Shown: piece by piece, positions 18,196 to 26,349 of the stretch | How positions within the stretch are numbered: the first letter of the stretch is position 1 | How the letters are laid out: each line of letters begins with the position of its first letter | Assembly: GCA_964510955.1 (NCBI GenBank) | Contig: CAZEDW010000017.1 | Span: forward strand, 1 to 64,000 | Source: JAFLCM01 sp964510955 | GTDB taxonomy: Bacteria > Planctomycetota > Phycisphaerae > Phycisphaerales > UBA1924 | DNA: 64,000 nucleotides | Direction: 5' to 3' | Program-made: the position numbers and the translations under genes | Notes under the pieces: generated by a model | Databases searched by the model: none | What the model was told of the DNA's origin: nothing | Seen by the model: the letters and a program-made list of their open reading frames with translations, nothing else

Positions 18196-18247
18196 GGGGG
18201 AGAGAGTGGGGGATGGGCAGCTGGCAGTGGGCGGTGGGCGGTGGGGA
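18196..18247 (-). repeat. C-rich spacer between nuoL and nuoM
   Basis: On the plus strand this 52-base spacer is a run of GGG and GGTGGG blocks; the nuo mRNA therefore carries a C-rich, unstructured leader directly before the GTG of nuoM. No ribosome-binding site is present. Similar tracts occur at 20402-20509 and 62767-62873. Confidence 0.6.
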
Positions 18248-20401
18248 CTATCCGCGGAGCATGAGCAGCCAGACGATGAGGAGGATCACGGCAAGACCGC
18301 CGGCCATGCCGGTGGCGTAGGACTGGAGCACGCCGTTCTGGCTGGGGCGGAGGCCGCGGGCGAGCATGCGGGGGAGAGCCCCGCACAGATCAACCAGCCC
18401 GTCAACCAGCAGCTTGTCCAAGGCGGCGAAAACGTGCGAGAGGATGTTCAACGGCAGGCGGATGACCGCCTCGTAGAACTCATCGACGTACCACTTGCCC
18501 TGGGCCCAGCGGGCGAGGGGGCCGAGCACAGGGAGCAGCTTGTCGGCGTTGGCAGTGGCGGCCTGCTTGCGACCGACGTAGTGCAGGAAGAAGGCGATCA
18601 CAATGCCGATGCCGCCGACGATGGCTGAGACGTAGTACATCACCTCGTGCGGGTTGTAGCCGAGGAACCCCCCGGAGCCGTGCTCGGCGTGTTCTCCAGC
18701 GGCAACGGCACCGTGCTCCGTGCCCGCGTGCGGCATCGCCGCCGATGAACTCGCCAGCATCGAGCCGACCCACCCGTGATGCTCCTTCTCGATCAGGAAA
18801 GTGCCGATACAGGCAATGGACGCGACGGCGAGAACGCCCAGCACCAAGTTGATCGCCCACCCCGGCGGGTGCGGGTGGAAGTCGTGGGCGTGGTCCTTGT
18901 GCCCTGCCCCCTCGTGAGCGGCGTGGGCGTGATCGTGCCCTTGACCGTGATCGCCATGCCCGTGGTCATCGTGACCGTGCACCTCATCGCCCGGCTCGAA
19001 CGACGGCGGGCCGACGAACACGCGGAAGAAGACGCGGAAGGTGTAGTACGCCGTCAGCCCGGCGGTGCCCAGCAGGATCCACCCGATCGGGGCCATCCCC
19101 GGCGTGACGAACGCCTCGGCCAGGATCATGTCCTTGCTAAAGAACCCCGGTGTGAACGGGAAGCCCGCGAGGTTCAGGCAGCCCACGAACATCGCGATGG
19201 TGACGACCTTCCACCCCGGCTGGCTCCACAGGCCGCTGAGCTTGCGGAGGTCGAGCTGCCCGGCGAAGCCGTGCATCACCGCGCCGCACGACAGGAACAG
19301 CGTGGCCTTGAAGAACGCGTGGGTGAAGACGTGCGAGGCCCCGCCCGTTGGCGACAACACCGCCACCCCCGCGAACATGTACCCAAGCTGCGAAACCGTC
19401 GAGTAGGCCATGATCCGCTTGATGTCGAACTGGGCCATGCCGATGGTGGCGGACCACAGGGCCGTCAGGGCTCCCACCCACGCCACGATGTGCAGCGCCA
19501 GGTGCGAAGGGTCGGCGAGGAACAGTGGCAGGAACCGGCACACCAGGTACACGCCGGCGGTGACCATGGTCGCCGCGTGGATGAGCGCCGACACCGGCGT
19601 CGGGCCTTCCATCGCATCGGGCAGCCACACGTACAGCGGCCCCTGCGCCGACTTGCCGAAGGCGCCGATCATCAGCAGGCACGGGATCGCCCAGCCTTGC
19701 CAGATGGTCGCGAGGTGGCGCCCCTGGGCGTCAACCCCCTGGCCCACCATCTCGAACAGCTCGGCGTAGTTCACCGTGCCGAAGGTCACATAGATCAGGA
19801 ACAGCCCGAGCGCCAGCCCGAGATCGCCGATGCGGTTGACGATGAACGCTTTTTTCGCCGCCTCGACCGCCGACGGCTTCTGATAGAAGTAGCCGATCAG
19901 GAGGTACGAGCACAGCCCGACGCCCTCCCAGCCCAGGTAGAGGAGCACGAGGTTGTCGCCCATCACCAGGCACGACATCGAGAACACAAACAGCGCAAAC
20001 GCCGCGAAGAACCGGGCGTAGCCCTTGCCCACGTCGTGGGCCATGTACTCGCTGGCGTACAGGCAGATGGCGGCGCCCAGCCCCGTGACAAAGAGCATCC
20101 ACAGCCAGCTCAGGCCATCCATGTGGAACGCGATATTGGCGACAAAGACGTTCTCGACCGGCGGGAAGCCCCAGTGCACGTGGATCCAATCCAGCACGTG
20201 CACCAGCGTGACGGCCCGCCCGGAACCATCCCAATCCAGGAACCCCTTCAGAGCGATGCCAAAGCTGGCCGCCAGGAGGAAGAACACGGTAAACGCCGGC
20301 AGCTTCGACTTGACCCGCCCGGCGGCGAACAGTCCGCACAGCACGCACCCCAGCAGGGGCAGACCCGGGATAAGCGCGATCCACCAAGCGCCGGCGGCCA
20401 A
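18248..20401 (-). CDS. nuoL: NADH-quinone oxidoreductase subunit L
   Basis: A 717-residue subunit at the distal end of the complex I membrane arm. Core motifs are present: YLGWEGVGLCSYLLIGYFY (membrane Glu), GKSAQGPLYVWLPDAMEGPT, ALIHAATMVTAGVYLV, and DIKRIMAYSTVSQLGYMF. Near residues 470-512 it carries a long His/Asp-rich loop (DDHGHGDHGQGHDHAHAAH), longer than the equivalent loop in NuoM, then the lateral helix and C-terminal helices. The first usable start codon is TTG 20401, and no Shine-Dalgarno site precedes it; the frame is open further upstream without ATG, so the exact N-terminus is uncertain. Confidence 0.95.
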   Translation of the reverse strand: MAAGAWWIALIPGLPLLGCVLCGLFAAGRVKSKLPAFTVFFLLAASFGIALKGFLDWDGSGRAVTLVHVLDWIHVHWGFPPVENVFVANIAFHMDGLSWLWMLFVTGLGAAICLYASEYMAHDVGKGYARFFAAFALFVFSMSCLVMGDNLVLLYLGWEGVGLCSYLLIGYFYQKPSAVEAAKKAFIVNRIGDLGLALGLFLIYVTFGTVNYAELFEMVGQGVDAQGRHLATIWQGWAIPCLLMIGAFGKSAQGPLYVWLPDAMEGPTPVSALIHAATMVTAGVYLVCRFLPLFLADPSHLALHIVAWVGALTALWSATIGMAQFDIKRIMAYSTVSQLGYMFAGVAVLSPTGGASHVFTHAFFKATLFLSCGAVMHGFAGQLDLRKLSGLWSQPGWKVVTIAMFVGCLNLAGFPFTPGFFSKDMILAEAFVTPGMAPIGWILLGTAGLTAYYTFRVFFRVFVGPPSFEPGDEVHGHDDHGHGDHGQGHDHAHAAHEGAGHKDHAHDFHPHPPGWAINLVLGVLAVASIACIGTFLIEKEHHGWVGSMLASSSAAMPHAGTEHGAVAAGEHAEHGSGGFLGYNPHEVMYYVSAIVGGIGIVIAFFLHYVGRKQAATANADKLLPVLGPLARWAQGKWYVDEFYEAVIRLPLNILSHVFAALDKLLVDGLVDLCGALPRMLARGLRPSQNGVLQSYATGMAGGLAVILLIVWLLMLRG

Positions 20402-20509
20402 GTGCGGCGTGTCGGCGTGTTCGCTGGCGAGGATGGAAAGGGTGGAGAACAGGGTGGGAGAGAAACGTGGGGTGCGGGAGGGGTGAAATGGGACGGAGAA
20501 GAGAGGGCT
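20402..20509 (-). repeat. C-rich spacer between nuoK and nuoL
   Basis: A 108-base spacer, purine-rich on the plus strand (GGGTGG, GGGAGAG, GGGGTGCGGGAGGGG blocks) and therefore pyrimidine-rich in the nuo mRNA. No hairpin or ribosome-binding site is evident. It resembles the nuoL-nuoM spacer. Confidence 0.55.
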
Positions 20510-20863
20510 CTAACCCTTCATTTCAGACCAATCTGAGGCGTCAAGCGATTCCTTGCGCCGGAAAAGCAGTACTACCAGGGCCAGTGCCAGGGCGGCCTCC
20601 GCCGCGGCGATGGTGAGGACGAAGATCACAAACACGTCCCCGGTCTGGTTCATGTGAAAGCGCCCAAAGGCGATGAGCGCGATGCCGGCGGCCTGGAACA
20701 TCAGCTCCGTGCACAGGAACATGATGATCAGGTTCCGCCGGGTGAGGAAGCCGATCAGCCCCAGCGCGAACAGGATGGCCGACACCACGAGGTAGTGGTA
20801 CAGCGTCACCGGCCCCATGGGGGCCGCCGAGGCCAGGAGGTTGATCGCGGCGGTGTGCGTCAC
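20510..20863 (-). CDS. nuoK: NADH-quinone oxidoreductase subunit K
   Basis: A small three-helix subunit. The helix-2 Glu (MFLCTELMFQAA) and helix-3 Glu (TIAAAEAALALAL) match the two conserved membrane acids of NuoK. GTG 20863 overlaps the nuoJ stop (GTGA) and gives 117 residues; ATG 20818 (MGPVTLYHYLVVSAIL) matches the usual family start and gives about 102. The C-terminal tail (ESLDASDWSEMKG) is acidic and slightly long. Confidence 0.95.
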   Translation of the reverse strand: MTHTAAINLLASAAPMGPVTLYHYLVVSAILFALGLIGFLTRRNLIIMFLCTELMFQAAGIALIAFGRFHMNQTGDVFVIFVLTIAAAEAALALALVVLLFRRKESLDASDWSEMKG

Positions 20864-22065
20864 GCCTCATCTCCATAGCCGCGCGGGCCGGGCAGGGTGT
20901 GCGTGCGTGCGAACGCGGCGGCGGCTTTCTCGGCTTCGCCCAGTTCGATCTGCTTGCGGGCCAGCACCACGGCCCCCAGCATGGCCATCGTCAGGATCAC
21001 GCCGGCGAGCTCGAGCGCCATCGGGTGCTTGGCCACCAGCGCGAAACCGACCTGCTCGATGTTCTCCACCGCGATGTCCGCGGGGAACGTCACGGGGATC
21101 ACCGTCTGCTTGTCATCGGTCGATGCCGGCTCGTCGCCGTCGGTCGGCTTGGCGAACGGGCTGCCGGACTTCCCCTTGCTCGCCAGGCTCTCCGCCAGCC
21201 TCCTGGCCTCGCTCTCGCCCCCCACCAGGGCGTTGAAGCGGGCATCCGACACGCGTGCCTCCAGCGCCGGCAGCCGCGACAACCGCATCGTCAGCGGCAC
21301 CCGGCGCTTGCCGAAGTCGATCACGTTGCCGACCTCCGAGGGCAGCGGCCGGTCGAACACCTCAAAGGCCCCGTGCCGGTCCAGCGATTCGATCACCTTT
21401 CTCGGCATGTCCGCCAGCCGGGCCTGTGGATCGACCCCCGCGTCACGCGGCGAAACCTGCTTCACGCCCCGCGACATCATCCCCGTCAGCACCGCCAGCA
21501 GCACGAACCCCAGGATCGTCGCCCCCAGCGGCTCGCGGCTGTACGCGTCGTACTCGCTCAGGGCCTCAGGCTGGTCCTCGGTCGGAGCCTGCGTCGCCAG
21601 CATGATCACGAACACATAGGTGATAAGGATCGCCCCGGCGTAGATGATCAGCAGCGCAAAGGCCATGAACTCGGCCTGCGCCAGGAGGTACAGGACCGAG
21701 GAGCTCAGGATGGTGAAGATGAAGTACAGCGCCGAATACACCGGGCGGGGGTGCGAGATCACCCGGATGCCCGAGACAACCGCCAGGATCGCGAAGATGT
21801 AGAAAAACGCCGGTTCGGGCGCGTAGGTGCGGGCCAGCACCACGAAGAGCCCCCCCACCGCCGCCGCCGCCAGGACGGTCCCGATCAACTGCGGGCTGAT
21901 TTTCGGGCGCGGCAGCGCCAGGCAAACCCCTACCGCACCAACGGCAAGGAACGCGTAGAGCAGGAACGGGCTGATGACCGAGGCGTTCAGGGGCTCAACT
22001 CCAACCGACCCGGCCGACAGGTGGCCCGGGGTCATTCGAGACAGGCAGGATACGGTCGGGCGCAC
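20860..22065 (-). CDS. nuoJ: NADH-quinone oxidoreductase subunit J, enlarged
   Basis: A 401-residue version of a subunit that is normally about 170-200. The NuoJ core runs from about residue 86 (AFFYIFAILAVVSGIRVISH) through AEFMAFALLIIYAGAILITY to residue 197, and resumes at ~336 with FALVAKHPMALELAGVILTM and LGAVVLARKQIEL. Two differences stand out: two extra N-terminal hydrophobic helices (residues ~31-53 and 58-80), and a soluble insertion of ~135 residues (198-335) between helices that are adjacent in other species. The start may be ATG 22065 or 22035. It is the first gene of nuoJKLMN; nuoA-I are not upstream, where pgsA diverges. Confidence 0.92.
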   Translation of the reverse strand: MRPTVSCLSRMTPGHLSAGSVGVEPLNASVISPFLLYAFLAVGAVGVCLALPRPKISPQLIGTVLAAAAVGGLFVVLARTYAPEPAFFYIFAILAVVSGIRVISHPRPVYSALYFIFTILSSSVLYLLAQAEFMAFALLIIYAGAILITYVFVIMLATQAPTEDQPEALSEYDAYSREPLGATILGFVLLAVLTGMMSRGVKQVSPRDAGVDPQARLADMPRKVIESLDRHGAFEVFDRPLPSEVGNVIDFGKRRVPLTMRLSRLPALEARVSDARFNALVGGESEARRLAESLASKGKSGSPFAKPTDGDEPASTDDKQTVIPVTFPADIAVENIEQVGFALVAKHPMALELAGVILTMAMLGAVVLARKQIELGEAEKAAAAFARTHTLPGPRGYGDEA

Positions 22066-22117
22066 GGGGCGGCAACCTCAGCCGGTAGTGGAAAGCCGTG
22101 TGGGTTGATACCGCCGG

Positions 22118-22966
22118 TTGCGGGCGTCCGGGTTCTGCCGAGGCACGCCGCGAGCGGGTATGGTTGAGGGTCCTTCCCATGCACGCCGAGCACGCCCCGT
22201 GAACAGCGCCCCTTCCAGCTTGATCGCGCCGCGGGTGGGCGCTCCGGTCGCGCGGGCCACGGGGTGGTACCTGCACGCCCCCAACCTGCTGACCGTCGCC
22301 CGCCTGGTGCTCGCCGCCGGGTTCTTCGCGGGTCTGGCGCTGTACCGCTTCCCGACGTCCCGACCGTGGGTGCTGCTCGCGGCGTTCGCGACGTTTATCC
22401 TCGCGGCGCTCACCGACGCGCTCGACGGCTACCTGGCTCGGCGCTGGAACGCCGAGACCGTGTTCGGCAGGGTGATGGACCCGTTCGCCGACAAGGTGCT
22501 CGTGCTGGGGGCGTTCATCTTCCTGGCGGGCCCGAACTTCGCGCCCAAGCACCCGGTGTTCCCGCTCCCCTGGACGACATTGACGGTCTCGCCGGTCTCG
22601 GGGGTGGACCCCTGGATGGTCGTGGTGATCCTGGCCCGGGAGCTTCTGGTCACCTCGATCCGGGCGGTGCTCGAGGCGCGGGGCGTGTCGTTCGCCGCCG
22701 ACATCTTCGGCAAGCTCAAGATGATCCTGCAGGCGACGGCGATCCCCGCGGTGCTGCTGTTGATCTGGCTGGGCACCGAGGGACGGTCGTGGGCCGCGTC
22801 GGCGAGCGACACCACCCAACCCCTTCCCCTCTGGTGCCGCACCTCCATCGACGTGATCGTCCGCGGGACCGTGATCATCACCGCGCTCAGCGTTCTGCCC
22901 TACATCGTGCGCGGCTGGCGAGCAGCCCGGGGCTTGCGTGAGCCGCAGCGGGGAGCGCGCCCGTGA
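22118..22966 (+). CDS. pgsA: CDP-diacylglycerol-glycerol-3-phosphate 3-phosphatidyltransferase
   Basis: An integral membrane enzyme that makes phosphatidylglycerol phosphate. The CDP-alcohol phosphotransferase signature D-x2-D-G-x2-A-R-x8-G-x3-D-x3-D is complete (DALDGYLAR, then GRVMDPFADK). About five hydrophobic helices follow. From ATG 22118 it has 282 residues, but the first ~27 are Arg-rich and unlike the family; ATG 22160 or GTG 22199 is more likely. Its stop overlaps the start of pgpA (GTGA), the next enzyme in the pathway. It diverges from nuoJ, so the short region 22066-22117 should hold promoters for both. Confidence 0.93.
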   Translation: MRASGFCRGTPRAGMVEGPSHARRARPVNSAPSSLIAPRVGAPVARATGWYLHAPNLLTVARLVLAAGFFAGLALYRFPTSRPWVLLAAFATFILAALTDALDGYLARRWNAETVFGRVMDPFADKVLVLGAFIFLAGPNFAPKHPVFPLPWTTLTVSPVSGVDPWMVVVILARELLVTSIRAVLEARGVSFAADIFGKLKMILQATAIPAVLLLIWLGTEGRSWAASASDTTQPLPLWCRTSIDVIVRGTVIITALSVLPYIVRGWRAARGLREPQRGARP

Positions 22967-23484
22967 TTCGAGAAGCGATCATCACCACCTTTGGGCTTGG
23001 AAAGATGCGCCCGGCCCCGGGCACCTGGGGCTCACTGCCGCCCGCCGTACTCGCCTGGCTCATGATCGCCGACGGCGCGCCGCCCCACGTCATCAACTGG
23101 GTGCTCGGCGCCGTCGCCCTGATATTCGGGCTGGGCTGCATCGTGCTCGGAGTGTGGGCCCAGCACCGTTTCGGCGAGAAAGACCCCAGCGAGTGCGTCG
23201 CCGACGAGACCTGCGCCCAGTGCCTGCCTCTCATGTTCTGGCCGGCCAACTGCTTGACCGCGTGCGCCGCCCCCCAGGGCGCCTGCCCGCTGTGCAGCTC
23301 GTGGAAGGCCGCCCTCGCGGTCGGCGCGGCGTTCGTGCTGTTCCGCATCCTGGACATCGTCAAGCCATGGCCGGGGCGCCGGCTCGAACGCCTTCCCTAT
23401 GGTTTCGGCGTGCTGGCCGACGACCTGTCTTCCGGCCTGTACGCGGCGATCATCATGCAGGTCCTGCTGCGCTGGGTGGGCTAA
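22963..23484 (+). CDS. pgpA: Phosphatidylglycerophosphatase A with Cys-rich insert
   Basis: A 173-residue membrane phosphatase that converts phosphatidylglycerol phosphate to phosphatidylglycerol. GTG 22963 overlaps the pgsA stop. Family motifs are present: GKMRPAPGTWGS at 13-24, KDPSECVADE at 73-82 (catalytic acids), FRILDIVKPWP at 127-137 and GFGVLADDLSSGLY at 147-160. Unusually, residues 78-111 contain seven cysteines (78, 84, 87, 97, 101, 108, 111), partly in an insertion of about 20-25 residues after the catalytic loop. This could bind a metal or form disulfides; I know of no such element in the standard family. Confidence 0.9.
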   Translation: MIREAIITTFGLGKMRPAPGTWGSLPPAVLAWLMIADGAPPHVINWVLGAVALIFGLGCIVLGVWAQHRFGEKDPSECVADETCAQCLPLMFWPANCLTACAAPQGACPLCSSWKAALAVGAAFVLFRILDIVKPWPGRRLERLPYGFGVLADDLSSGLYAAIIMQVLLRWVG

Positions 23485-23507
23485 CGCCGCGCGACGCCGA
23501 CCCGGCA

Positions 23508-24050
23508 TCACTTGGTCCTCGTGACCTTCTTCTTCTTGACCGCCGGCTTTCTCCGAGGCTTGCCGGGCGCCGCGCTCGCGGCCTTCGCCACGGGCGGGCG
23601 CTGTCCCAGGGCGTCCTGGTAGCCGGCGATGTACTTCTTCGCGGTCACCTTCTTCACCAGCCGCCCAATGACCTCCAACGGGACGTCCTCCAGCTTCTTA
23701 AAGCGGATGCACGCCTTGCCCATGTCGAGCTTCTTGCCGGTGGCCTTCCACTCCTTCACGAAGGCCTCGCGCGTCGGGGCGTCGCCGTACACGCACATCA
23801 GGTAGAGCGCCATGTGCTGCTTCTGCGACCCCAGCCCCGCGAACGGCAGCGGCTGCGACGGGTCGCAGTGATACCCGGCGGGGAACACCCGGTGCGGAAC
23901 GTAGTAGCCGATCATGCCGTACTGCATTCCCTCCTCGATGTCCTTGTCAAGGTTCTTGAGGATCACGTCGCGCACGGCGCTGATCGCCTCGCGACGGTCC
24001 TGGGGCAGCGCGGCGAGGTACTTCTCCGGGGTGGCGGCCTTCGATTGCAT
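23508..24050 (-). CDS. DUF1801-type protein
   Basis: A 180-residue soluble protein. Residues ~5-140 match the YdhG/DUF1801 fold: YLAALPQDRREAISAVRDVI at the start, then EEGMQYGMIGYYVP, HMALYLMCVYG, and a GKACIRFKKLEDVPLEVI segment. The last ~30 residues are Lys/Ala/Pro-rich (RRKPAVKKKKV), like histone-type tails seen on other proteins here. Biochemical function is not established for the family. It follows the channel-like gene by 9 bases on the same strand and is probably co-transcribed. Confidence 0.8.
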   Translation of the reverse strand: MQSKAATPEKYLAALPQDRREAISAVRDVILKNLDKDIEEGMQYGMIGYYVPHRVFPAGYHCDPSQPLPFAGLGSQKQHMALYLMCVYGDAPTREAFVKEWKATGKKLDMGKACIRFKKLEDVPLEVIGRLVKKVTAKKYIAGYQDALGQRPPVAKAASAAPGKPRRKPAVKKKKVTRTK

Positions 24051-24059
24051 GGGCGCAGT

Positions 24060-24410
24060 TTATCGCTCTTCCGGCTCGTCCAAATGCAGCGAATGCAGCA
24101 TCCGGTGGAGCGCCGGCGCCAGCAGCAGGCCGGCGGCGGTCAGAAAAACCACGCCGCTGAACAGCGCATAGCACGTGGCGAACCACTTCGCTCCGTCTGT
24201 GGTGAGTGTCACGACGGGGCCCATCCCCGTCAGGATCATGGCCGCGTTGTACACCGAGTCCACCCAAGACAGCCCCGCGACCAGGTGATACCCGACCGCG
24301 CCGATCGCCAGTCCCCCGCCCACCAGCCCGGCCGCGGCAAGCGAGAGACGTGCCTGGCGCCTCACAAAGCGAACTGGGCTGATCAGTGCTTCGGAGCGGT
24401 GCTCGAACAT
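24060..24410 (-). CDS. Small two-helix membrane protein resembling an ion channel
   Basis: A 116-residue protein with two hydrophobic helices (~22-45 and ~78-102) flanking a re-entrant-like segment (VDSVYNAAMILTGMGPV). This is the layout of two-helix potassium channels, but the filter TVGYG is replaced by TGMG, so potassium selectivity is doubtful. Start ATG 24410 has GAGGA 8 bases upstream. A hairpin at 24432-24453 lies in its leader. Likely location is the inner membrane; function is inferred from topology only. Confidence 0.65.
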   Translation of the reverse strand: MFEHRSEALISPVRFVRRQARLSLAAAGLVGGGLAIGAVGYHLVAGLSWVDSVYNAAMILTGMGPVVTLTTDGAKWFATCYALFSGVVFLTAAGLLLAPALHRMLHSLHLDEPEER

Positions 24411-24431
24411 GTACGGAATCCTCAGAAGACC

Positions 24432-24453
24432 TGGCGGCCCTTAGCGGCCGCCA
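24432..24453. terminator. Hairpin between pilB and the channel-like gene
   Basis: TGGCGGCC (24432-24439) pairs perfectly with GGCCGCCA (24446-24453) around a 6-base loop. In the minus direction it is followed by GGTCTTCTG, a weak T-rich tail. It could end the pilB transcript, since it lies between the pilB stop and the channel gene. Confidence 0.45.
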
Positions 24454-24573
24454 TCCACCCACAGGGGCGCAAGCTTTGGAGCGAGCACAGGGCCGCTGCG
24501 ATGGTTCCGAGCCGCCCTGTCGGCGCGCCGAAATACGCGCCCGGCCCCGCTGCGCGGGCGCGTCGGGAGCAGA

Positions 24574-26349
24574 TTACTTCTTCTCGAGCCCCTCGGCGCC
24601 CTCGACCTGGGCCATGCGGGCCACCTCGGCGGGGGTCGTCACGCCCTTGAGGATCTTGAGCTTGCCGTCCTGCAGCAGCGACCTCATGCCGTTGGCGAGG
24701 GCGGCCTTGCGGAGTTCGCTCACGCTGGCGCGCTCGAAGGCCAGCGTCCGCAGCTCGTGGTTCATGGTCATCATCTCGAAGATGGCCTTGCGCCCGCGGT
24801 AGCCCGTGCCGTTGCAGTTGTCACACCCCACGCCGCGGCAGATGGTGCCGCGGGCCATGTCCTCGGGGCCGATGTCGGTGAGACGGAGATACTTGGGGTC
24901 CGGCGTCGGGTCCTTTTCCTTGCACTTCTCGCACAGCACCCGGATCAGGCGCTGGGCCATGACCGCCTGGATCGAGCTCGCCACCAGGAACGGCTTGACA
25001 CCCATGTCGATGAGTCGGGTGATCGCGCTGGGCGCGTCGTTGGTGTGCAGCGTGCTGAAAACCAGGTGGCCCGTCAGCGCGGCCTGGATCGCCACCTCGG
25101 CCACTTCCTTGTCGCGGATTTCACCGACCAGGATGATGTTCGGCGCCTGGCGCAGCATCGCCCGCAGCACGCTGGCGAACGTCAGCCCGATGTGCTCCTT
25201 GATCTGGCACTGGTTGATGCCCGCGAAGGCGTACTCGATCGGGTCCTCTGCGGTGATGATCTTCTTGTCCGGACGGTTGAGGATGTCCAGCGCCGAGTAC
25301 AGCGTCGTGGTCTTGCCCGAGCCAGTGGGGCCGGTGACCAGGAAGATGCCGTTGGGGCGCCGGATGATCCTGTTGAAGTTGGCGAGGTTGTCGGCCTCGA
25401 AGCCCAGGTTCTCCAGGCCGATACGCACCGAGTCCGGGCGCAGAATACGCAGCACGATCGACTCGCCGTGGTACGCCGGGCACGCCGACACGCGGAAATC
25501 GATCACCTTGTCGCCCACCTGCCGCTTGATGCGTCCGTCCTGCGGGAGGCGCTTCTCGGCGATGTTCATGCCGGCCATCAGCTTGAAGCGGGCCAGCACC
25601 GCGTTCTGCATGCGCTTGGGCAGGTTGTCGCGCTCGATGCACACGCCGTCCACGCGGTAGCGCAGGCGCACCCGGTCGGCCATCGGCTCGACGTGGATGT
25701 CGCTGCACCGCATGTTCACCGCCTCGTCGATGATGCGGTTGACCAGCTTGATGATCGGGGCCGAGTCGGCCGCCTGGTCAATCGAGCTGTCCACGCTCTT
25801 GTCCATCGACTTGTCGATGGAACGGTCGATCGACGCCGACACCAGCGATTCATCGGCGGCGACCATCCTCGGGCGCGAGGCGTCGGTCTTGCTCTCCAGG
25901 AACTGCTTGATTTTCCCCCGAGAGGCGATGTGCGTGTCGATCTCCACGCCCAGCTTGAACCGCAGGAGGTCGAGCGTCTCGAGGTTCTTGGGATCGTGGA
26001 TGATGAGCTGCAGGCGTCCCTTGGCGTCCTTGCCCAAGGGCAGCACCAGGTACTTCTTGACCATCTCCTCGGGGATGGTCTTGATGTCGATCTTGGGCGA
26101 CACGCCGGGATCGTTCGGGTCGACGTAGGGCCGCGAGAACTGCTCGGCGAGCGCCTTGGCGACCTCCTCTTCCTTCACCATCCCCGCGTCGATCAGCGTC
26201 TCGCCGATCCGCTTGCCCTGACCCTTGGCCATCGTGATGGCCGTCTCGATCTGCTCCTGCGTCAACAGCCCCTTGGCCAGCAGGATCTCCCCCAGCTTCT
26301 TGCGCATGCCTGAACGGGAACTCGTGCTGGGCTTGGCGAACTGGGTCAT
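24574..26349 (-). CDS. pilB: Type IV pilus/type II secretion assembly ATPase (PilB/GspE family), unlinked copy
   Basis: A 591-residue hexameric extension ATPase. Residues ~16-95 carry two MshEN-type repeats (KLGEILLAKGLLTQ and RIGETLIDAGMVKEEE), which bind cyclic di-GMP in MshE. The motor has Walker A GPTGSGKTTT near 338-347, Asp box TAEDPIEY, Walker B IILVGEIRD and His box TGHLVFSTLHTND. The zinc module CEKC ... C-R-G-V-G-C-D-N-C is complete. A linker with repeated SIDRSIDKSMDKSVDSSID (about 165-192) is unusual. It lies about 29 kb from the gspE operon, so the genome has at least two such ATPases; this one may serve a true pilus. Confidence 0.93.
   Translation of the reverse strand: MTQFAKPSTSSRSGMRKKLGEILLAKGLLTQEQIETAITMAKGQGKRIGETLIDAGMVKEEEVAKALAEQFSRPYVDPNDPGVSPKIDIKTIPEEMVKKYLVLPLGKDAKGRLQLIIHDPKNLETLDLLRFKLGVEIDTHIASRGKIKQFLESKTDASRPRMVAADESLVSASIDRSIDKSMDKSVDSSIDQAADSAPIIKLVNRIIDEAVNMRCSDIHVEPMADRVRLRYRVDGVCIERDNLPKRMQNAVLARFKLMAGMNIAEKRLPQDGRIKRQVGDKVIDFRVSACPAYHGESIVLRILRPDSVRIGLENLGFEADNLANFNRIIRRPNGIFLVTGPTGSGKTTTLYSALDILNRPDKKIITAEDPIEYAFAGINQCQIKEHIGLTFASVLRAMLRQAPNIILVGEIRDKEVAEVAIQAALTGHLVFSTLHTNDAPSAITRLIDMGVKPFLVASSIQAVMAQRLIRVLCEKCKEKDPTPDPKYLRLTDIGPEDMARGTICRGVGCDNCNGTGYRGRKAIFEMMTMNHELRTLAFERASVSELRKAALANGMRSLLQDGKLKILKGVTTPAEVARMAQVEGAEGLEKK

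Noticed and set aside
16591..18264. Long plus-strand ORFs opposite nuoM, nuoL, pilB, gspE and the pseudopilin genes
   Set aside because: High GC content opens frames on the opposite strand; these products are His/Arg/Gln-rich with no domain, while the minus-strand genes are clear.
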